DNA from: JBHIAG01 sp046758465
GTDB taxonomy: Bacteria; Acidobacteriota; Terriglobia; Acidiferrales; 2-02-FULL-67-57
NCBI GenBank assembly: GCA_046758465.1
Contig: JBHIAG010000025.1
Location: 1-22,636 of the forward strand
Direction: 5' to 3'
DNA length: 22,636 bases
Shown here: positions 18,794 through 22,636 of the stretch, piece by piece
How the letters are laid out: every line of letters starts with the position of its first letter
Numbering within the stretch: the first letter of the stretch is position 1
The notes under the pieces: generated by a model
The model's database searches: none
Told to the model about the DNA's origin: nothing
The model's input: the letters and a program-made list of their open reading frames with translations, nothing else
Program-made: the position numbers and the translations under genes

Positions 18794-18823
18794 TCATCGT
18801 GTTCATAAAATTCATCGTGTTCA
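18794..18823. repeat. 12-bp direct repeat with 18-bp period
   Basis: TCATCGTGTTCA occurs exactly at 18794-18805 and 18812-18823, separated by TAAAAT, in the first AT-richer part of the intergenic region. The 18-base period is not a whole number of helical turns. It may be a short duplication or a binding site for a tandem-binding regulator. No more copies are adjacent. Confidence 0.5.
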
Positions 18824-18903
18824 CGATTATTGGACAAGTGGTTCGAGATGATGTAAACGGGCGCGAAGGGTGAGGTGTTTGTAGGCACCCCACTTCGGGA
18901 GAA

Positions 18904-19005
18904 GTCTATAGACTAGCCAGAGACTAGTCAGGAGAGGAAGATGAAAGAAAGAGAGATTTTTCAATCACTTAGGGTCTGCGAGGGAGACTAGTCGCGACTA
19001 GTCTC
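18904..19005. promoter_or_regulatory. Operator-like cluster of GACTAG sites with 22-bp perfect palindrome
   Basis: GACTAG occurs four times: 18911, 18922, 18986 and 18996. ACTAGT occurs three times in 80 bases. The downstream pair lies inside a 22-base perfect palindrome (18984-19005, centred on TCGCGA). The upstream pair is preceded by the palindrome GTCTATAGAC (18904-18913). Within pairs the spacing is 11 and 10 bases; between pairs it is about 75, close to seven helical turns. The palindrome ends at the base before a plausible -35 (19006). This arrangement is typical of two operators bound by a dimeric regulator, possibly with looping. The regulator is not identifiable from the window. Confidence 0.6.
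18941..18991 (+). other. Possible 16-codon leader ORF ending inside the palindrome
   Basis: AGGAG (18930-18934) and GAGGAAG (18934-18940) precede ATG at 18941. The frame encodes MKEREIFQSLRVCEGD and stops at TAG 18989-18991, within the 22-base palindrome. Beyond the TAG the same frame stays open for 42 more codons, past the racemase start. It lies upstream of the proposed -35, so it would be translated only from an upstream promoter. It could be a decayed gene end, a leader peptide or chance. Confidence 0.2.
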
Positions 19006-19034
19006 TTGGCTTAAGCAGTTATTTTTCATAAACT
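19006..19034 (+). promoter_or_regulatory. Candidate sigma70-type promoter of the racemase/aldolase unit
   Basis: TTGGCT (19006-19011) and TAAACT (19029-19034) are separated by 17 bases that include an AT-rich run. Each hexamer matches the consensus at four positions. Transcription would start near 19041, giving a leader of about 60 bases containing a C6G7 block (19053-19065). The 22-base palindrome directly abuts the -35. Confidence 0.45.
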
Positions 19035-19103
19035 TATCCCCTCTAACATGCACCCCCCGGGGGGGCACGAATAGCGTGGTAATGTTCGGGCTGGAGGTGG
19101 ATG

Positions 19104-20333
19104 ATGCGGGTCAATCGTAGAGATTTCCTGGGGTTGCTGGCGGCCGGTGGAGCCGCGTCGGCGCTGGGCGTGGGCGAGGCGCCGGTGGCTTCTGATCTGG
19201 CTGCGCCCGAAACTCGTCCCTCGGCCACCCCTACGGGCTGGGACCCGTGGCTCGAGATTAATACGGCCAACCTGGCCTGGAACCTGGGGCAAATTCAGGC
19301 CCGCGTGGGTGGGAAACTTGTAATGGCGGTGGTGAAGGCAAACGCCTACGGGCACGGGCTCGCCGGCGTGGCGCGCGCGCTCGCCGCCGCCGGTACCAAG
19401 CACTTCCTGGTCGGCAAGCTGGACGAAGCGCGGCAGTTGCGCGCGGCCGGCGTGCGCGGTTTGATTCTCAATTTCGGCCCGTTCCGCGAGGCGGACGCCG
19501 AAGACATCGTCCGCCTCGGCATCTCCCAGAACGTTTACACCGACCAGGTGGAGGCGCTCGCGCGTGCCGCGCGCCGGCTGGAACGACCTGCGCACATCCA
19601 CATCAAGGTGGACACCGGGTTGGGGCGCGTCGGCGTTCCCTATGACCGCGCCCTGGAGTTTATTGAACGCGTCACCGCGCTGCGCGGGGTAGCCTGCGAT
19701 GGCGTCTTCACGACCTTTACCGAGGAGCCGGAGTTCGATCCCATCCAGCTCGCGCGTTTTCAAGAGATTTGCCGCCGCGCGGCCGAGCGCGGTCTCGCGC
19801 TCGGCCTGCGTCACGCTGCCAGCAGCGACGCCATCCTCTCCCTGCCTGCCGCCTACAGGGAACTCGACCTGGTGCGTCCGGGAATCATGCTCTACGGCCT
19901 CTACCCATCGGAGGCTGCCGAGCGGGAGCGGAAGATTGACCTGAAGTCCGCGCTGGCGCTCAAGACCTGCGTCGTCTACGTCAAGACGCTGCGGCCGGGC
20001 GAATCCGTCTCCTATCACCGCGTCTTCACGGCCCGCGAGCCGGTGCGCGTCGCCACTCTGCCCGTGGGCTACTCCGACGGCTTCCCACGGGCGCTTGAAG
20101 GCAAAGGCAGTGTGCTGGTGGCGGGCCGCCGCTGTCCCATCCTGGCGATTTCGGCCAACGCCACCATTGTGCGCCTGGGTGAGGCCCCTGCGGCGCCGGG
20201 CGATGAAGCGGTGCTGCTCGGTGCGCAGGGCGACGCAGAAGTCACGGCGAGCGAGGTAGCGCACCTCGTCGGGAGCAGCGTCTATGGTGTGGTCATGGGG
20301 ATGAGCAGCTTGCTGCCACAGGTGTACGTCTGA
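19104..20333 (+). CDS. Alanine-racemase-fold PLP enzyme with a twin-arginine signal
   Basis: The 409-residue product begins MRVNRRDFLGLLAAGGAASA, a twin-arginine signal (RRDFL, R5-R6) followed by a weakly hydrophobic segment. The rest is a complete alanine racemase. The PLP lysine is K78 in VVKANAYGHG, followed by KVDTGLGRVGV and RPGIMLYGLY. The catalytic tyrosine is Y304 in SYHRVFTA, and PVGYSDGFPRAL and a LLGAQGDAEVTASEV tail follow. The segment usually reading VCMDQTMVD, which supplies active-site residues across the dimer, reads ISANATIVR (about 349-357), so substrate range may differ from a plain alanine racemase. GGAGG at 19093-19097 favours ATG 19104 over the adjacent ATG 19101. The next gene begins nine bases after the stop. 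Confidence 0.88.
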   Translation: MRVNRRDFLGLLAAGGAASALGVGEAPVASDLAAPETRPSATPTGWDPWLEINTANLAWNLGQIQARVGGKLVMAVVKANAYGHGLAGVARALAAAGTKHFLVGKLDEARQLRAAGVRGLILNFGPFREADAEDIVRLGISQNVYTDQVEALARAARRLERPAHIHIKVDTGLGRVGVPYDRALEFIERVTALRGVACDGVFTTFTEEPEFDPIQLARFQEICRRAAERGLALGLRHAASSDAILSLPAAYRELDLVRPGIMLYGLYPSEAAERERKIDLKSALALKTCVVYVKTLRPGESVSYHRVFTAREPVRVATLPVGYSDGFPRALEGKGSVLVAGRRCPILAISANATIVRLGEAPAAPGDEAVLLGAQGDAEVTASEVAHLVGSSVYGVVMGMSSLLPQVYV

Positions 20334-20342
20334 GAGTTTTCG

Positions 20343-21437
20343 ATGAAGATTTCCGAGCTTTCCACTCCGGTCGCCCTGGTGGAGGTGGACGTCATGGCGC
20401 GCAACCTGACGCGTGCGGTCGCAACCTGCCGTACGGCCGGCGTGCGCTACCGGCCCCACATCAAGACGCACAAGATGCCGGCGCTGGCGGCGCGCCAGAT
20501 CAAGGCCGGCGCTGCGGGGATCACGTGCGCCAAGATTGGTGAGGCCGAGGTGATGGCGCAGGCGGGGTTGACGAATATCTTCGTCGCCTACCCGATTGTG
20601 GGGCGCCGCCGCTTTGAGCGCCTCGCAGCCCTGGCCGAGAAAGTGCATTTGTGTGTGGGCGTGGATTGCGCCGAGACGGCAGGCGCGCTGGCTGAATTTT
20701 TCCGGGCGCACAACCGCATCCTCGACGTCTTGCTGGAGATCGACACCGGGCACCAGCGCTGCGGTGTGCCGCCGGAGAAAGCCGAGGATTTGGCGGCGCA
20801 TCTGGCGGGGCTCGGGGGGATTCGGTTGCGGGGACTCTTCACCCACGAAGGCCACGTCTATTCGTCCGGCCCGGTGGAAGAGAGGCTGGCGCAGGCGCGG
20901 CAGGCCGGCGAACAGATGACGACGGTGGCGCAGCGGCTGCGCAGCCGTGACTTCGGCGTGGAGGTGGTCAGCGTGGGTTCAAGCCCGGCGCAGGATGCCG
21001 CCTGCCGCGTCGCGGGCGTCACCGAAAACCGTCCCGGAACCAACATCTTCAACGACTGCACGCAAGTCCACCTAGGCGCCTGCGGCTGGGACGACTGCGC
21101 GCTGAGCTATTCCTGCACGGTGGTGAGCCGGCCGGCGCCTGACCGCGCTGTCATTGACGGCGGAACCAAGACGTTCACCTCGGACAAACTGGGCGACCCG
21201 ACTTATTTTGGAGCCGTGCAAGGCTACCCCGGCGCGCGCTTCCTGCGCGCCTCGGAAGAGCACGGTATCCTCACGCTGGAAGACGCGGCGGCGCGCCGCC
21301 TGCGGGTGGGCGAGCGCATTCGGGTCATCCCCAGCCACGTCTGCGGAAGCATCAACTTGCACGACCGGGCCTATGGCGTGCAGGGCGAGGAGGTAGTGGA
21401 AGAGTGGGCCATCGCCGCGCGCGGCTGTGTTGATTGA
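20343..21437 (+). CDS. D-threonine aldolase / D-serine dehydratase-like PLP enzyme
   Basis: The 364-residue product has no signal peptide. Its N-terminal alanine-racemase-type barrel carries the family motif RPHIKTHK (R37-K44), with K41 the likely PLP lysine. GCGVPP-type and LRGLFTHEGHVYSS segments follow. The C-terminal metal site is IPSHVCGSINLHD, with H332 and C334 as expected zinc or manganese ligands. Family members cleave D-threonine to glycine and acetaldehyde or deaminate D-serine; sequence alone does not decide which. It starts nine bases after the racemase-like gene with a weak Shine-Dalgarno, so it is probably co-translated. The pair suggests D-amino-acid catabolism or control. Its stop faces the end of the membrane methyltransferase gene 23 bases away. 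Confidence 0.88.
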   Translation: MKISELSTPVALVEVDVMARNLTRAVATCRTAGVRYRPHIKTHKMPALAARQIKAGAAGITCAKIGEAEVMAQAGLTNIFVAYPIVGRRRFERLAALAEKVHLCVGVDCAETAGALAEFFRAHNRILDVLLEIDTGHQRCGVPPEKAEDLAAHLAGLGGIRLRGLFTHEGHVYSSGPVEERLAQARQAGEQMTTVAQRLRSRDFGVEVVSVGSSPAQDAACRVAGVTENRPGTNIFNDCTQVHLGACGWDDCALSYSCTVVSRPAPDRAVIDGGTKTFTSDKLGDPTYFGAVQGYPGARFLRASEEHGILTLEDAAARRLRVGERIRVIPSHVCGSINLHDRAYGVQGEEVVEEWAIAARGCVD

Positions 21438-21460
21438 ACAGGCAGCTAGTTGGCTCACCC

Positions 21461-22636
21461 TTAAAGAAGCGGCATCACCACGTTGGGGCCCCAGGCGTTC
21501 TGTGGGAGGGGAATATGCACGCCGGTGACCTCGCCGGTCGCAGGAATGACGTTGACGACGACCAGGGGCGTGACCCGCACGGCGGCGTCGAGTGCTTCTT
21601 CCAGAGGCAAGTCTTGCTGGTAGGGTTTCTGCGCGCGGGAAAACACCACCACCACCGGCTCGGCGCTGGTGTCGGGGTCCACGCCCATAAACTCGCCGGA
21701 GCGGGTCACTCCCTTGATGGGCACCAGAAACCACGCCACCATGCGGCCCAGCCGGTTGAGGCTCGTCATGGTCAGAATGTTCGCTCGCTGCCCGGGCGTT
21801 GCCTTGTAGAACATGCCTTTCATCATGTACTTCGGCGGCAAAATGGTGGCTACCACCGGCTTGTCTTCCATCGCCTCTGCGAGTCGCTGGCGCACCTGTG
21901 CGTCGGTGCGCGCCGCGTGGAAGACTTTGGCCATCCACGCGGCTGGCTGCGGCCAGGCGCTCACGATCACGGTCTGGTGCTCGGGTTGGAACAGAATGGC
22001 GGTGCTGGTGCGGGTATAGGCGCGCAGAGCAAATCCAAGCGAGAAGGCCAGTGTGAGGCAGAAGAGGTAGGCCGCCACCCAGCCGAGCAGGCGCGGCCGC
22101 AGCTTGTCGAAGGGGGCCGCAAACAGCCGGTGGAGGGGGCTGCGGGGCAGGAAGGCGGCGCGGGTGGCGGCAAAGCGGCGGTAGCCCTCGCCGAAGCGTT
22201 CTTCCAGGCGGCGCTCCTCGAAGCGTGCCAGCCCGGCGTAGAGAAACAGCATGGTGACCCAGATGGCAAGCAGCAGGAAGCGCGGCCAGATGGCCAGCAG
22301 CCCCCAGCCCGCAATGCCCAGGCAGAGGTATTGCGGGTGGCGGACGAAGCGGTAGAGCAAGCCCTTGGCGACGCCGCGCTTGCGGATTTTGTTTCCGTAC
22401 ACCTGCACGGCTGAGAGGAGAAAGCCCCACAGGCCCAAGGCGAAAAGATAAAGCCCGATGGTGCGCTGCCCCTCCAGGAAGGTCGAAGAGGTTACCACCG
22501 CGTGGTTGAGGAAGAAGCCGTCCAGCCAGGCGGTCAGGGCGCTCTGGGAAAGTATCCCCAGCACAGGCTCAAAGCGCAGGCTGGCATAGAAGAAGCCGGC
22601 GAAGGGGCTGATCATGATGAGCACTTCCACGGCCAC
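21461..22636 (-). CDS. Membrane methyltransferase-like protein (ICMT/PEMT type) with unknown C-terminal domain; 5' end at the window edge
   Basis: At least 391 residues are visible. The frame is open to the window edge, where GTG may be an internal codon. The N-terminal ~210 residues are polytopic. They carry the isoprenylcysteine/phospholipid methyltransferase signature RFVRHPQYLCLG (H100, P101, Y103) followed by a helix and EERRLEERFGEGYRRF, with the paired glutamates that bind S-adenosylmethionine in this superfamily. A further hydrophobic segment (WVAAYLFCLTLAFSLGFALR) leads into about 180 residues, PEHQTVIVSAWPQP onward, that I do not recognise. Isoprenylcysteine is not expected in bacteria, so the substrate is probably a lipid or small molecule. 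It is convergent with the D-threonine aldolase-like gene. Confidence 0.72.
   Translation of the reverse strand: MAVEVLIMISPFAGFFYASLRFEPVLGILSQSALTAWLDGFFLNHAVVTSSTFLEGQRTIGLYLFALGLWGFLLSAVQVYGNKIRKRGVAKGLLYRFVRHPQYLCLGIAGWGLLAIWPRFLLLAIWVTMLFLYAGLARFEERRLEERFGEGYRRFAATRAAFLPRSPLHRLFAAPFDKLRPRLLGWVAAYLFCLTLAFSLGFALRAYTRTSTAILFQPEHQTVIVSAWPQPAAWMAKVFHAARTDAQVRQRLAEAMEDKPVVATILPPKYMMKGMFYKATPGQRANILTMTSLNRLGRMVAWFLVPIKGVTRSGEFMGVDPDTSAEPVVVVFSRAQKPYQQDLPLEEALDAAVRVTPLVVVNVIPATGEVTGVHIPLPQNAWGPNVVMPLL

Noticed and set aside
18438..19100. tRNA-Sec (selC) or other selenium genes near selB
   Set aside because: No cloverleaf, TTC-type arm or long variable arm could be traced. The region contains only repeats and operator-like sites.

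Overview
The window is high-GC bacterial chromosome, read mainly as one long informational operon followed by a mixed housekeeping and accessory region. The first 11.7 kb hold the classic transcription/translation cluster in canonical order on the + strand: secE (3' end only), nusG, rplK, rplA, rplJ, rplL, rpoB, rpoC. A strong intrinsic terminator follows rpoC. RpoB has an eight-cysteine zinc-ribbon-like insertion near its N-terminus that I associate, from memory, with Acidobacteriota. Hairpin repeats of the CCCACGGGC-N4-GCCCGTGGG type and a small zinc-ribbon protein I also associate with that group point the same way. Assignment to Acidobacteriota is an inference of moderate strength.

From 11.9 to 14.2 kb there is a small convergent Cys-rich protein (-), then a PPC/DUF296-domain protein and an exported metallo-beta-lactamase-fold hydrolase (both +). 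From 14.26 to 18.44 kb everything is on the minus strand, in transcription order selB, tatA, gatC, gatA. tatA has a near-consensus promoter and gatC an extended -10 element, so these are probably separate units rather than one operon. gatB, selA, selD, tRNA-Sec and tatC are not in the window.

From 18.44 to 19.10 kb lies a 660-base gene-poor stretch. It holds tandem REP-like hairpins, a 12-bp direct repeat, and a cluster of GACTAG half-sites including a 22-bp perfect palindrome that abuts a plausible promoter. Downstream is a two-gene + strand unit. The first gene encodes an alanine-racemase-fold protein with a twin-arginine signal and an altered active-site segment. The second encodes a cytoplasmic D-threonine aldolase/D-serine dehydratase-like enzyme. 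Together they suggest extracytoplasmic D-amino-acid formation or conversion plus intracellular D-hydroxyamino-acid breakdown. This unit and its operator-like leader are the most novel-looking part of the window.

The window ends inside a convergent minus-strand membrane methyltransferase (ICMT/PEMT type) that carries an unrecognised C-terminal domain of about 180 residues.
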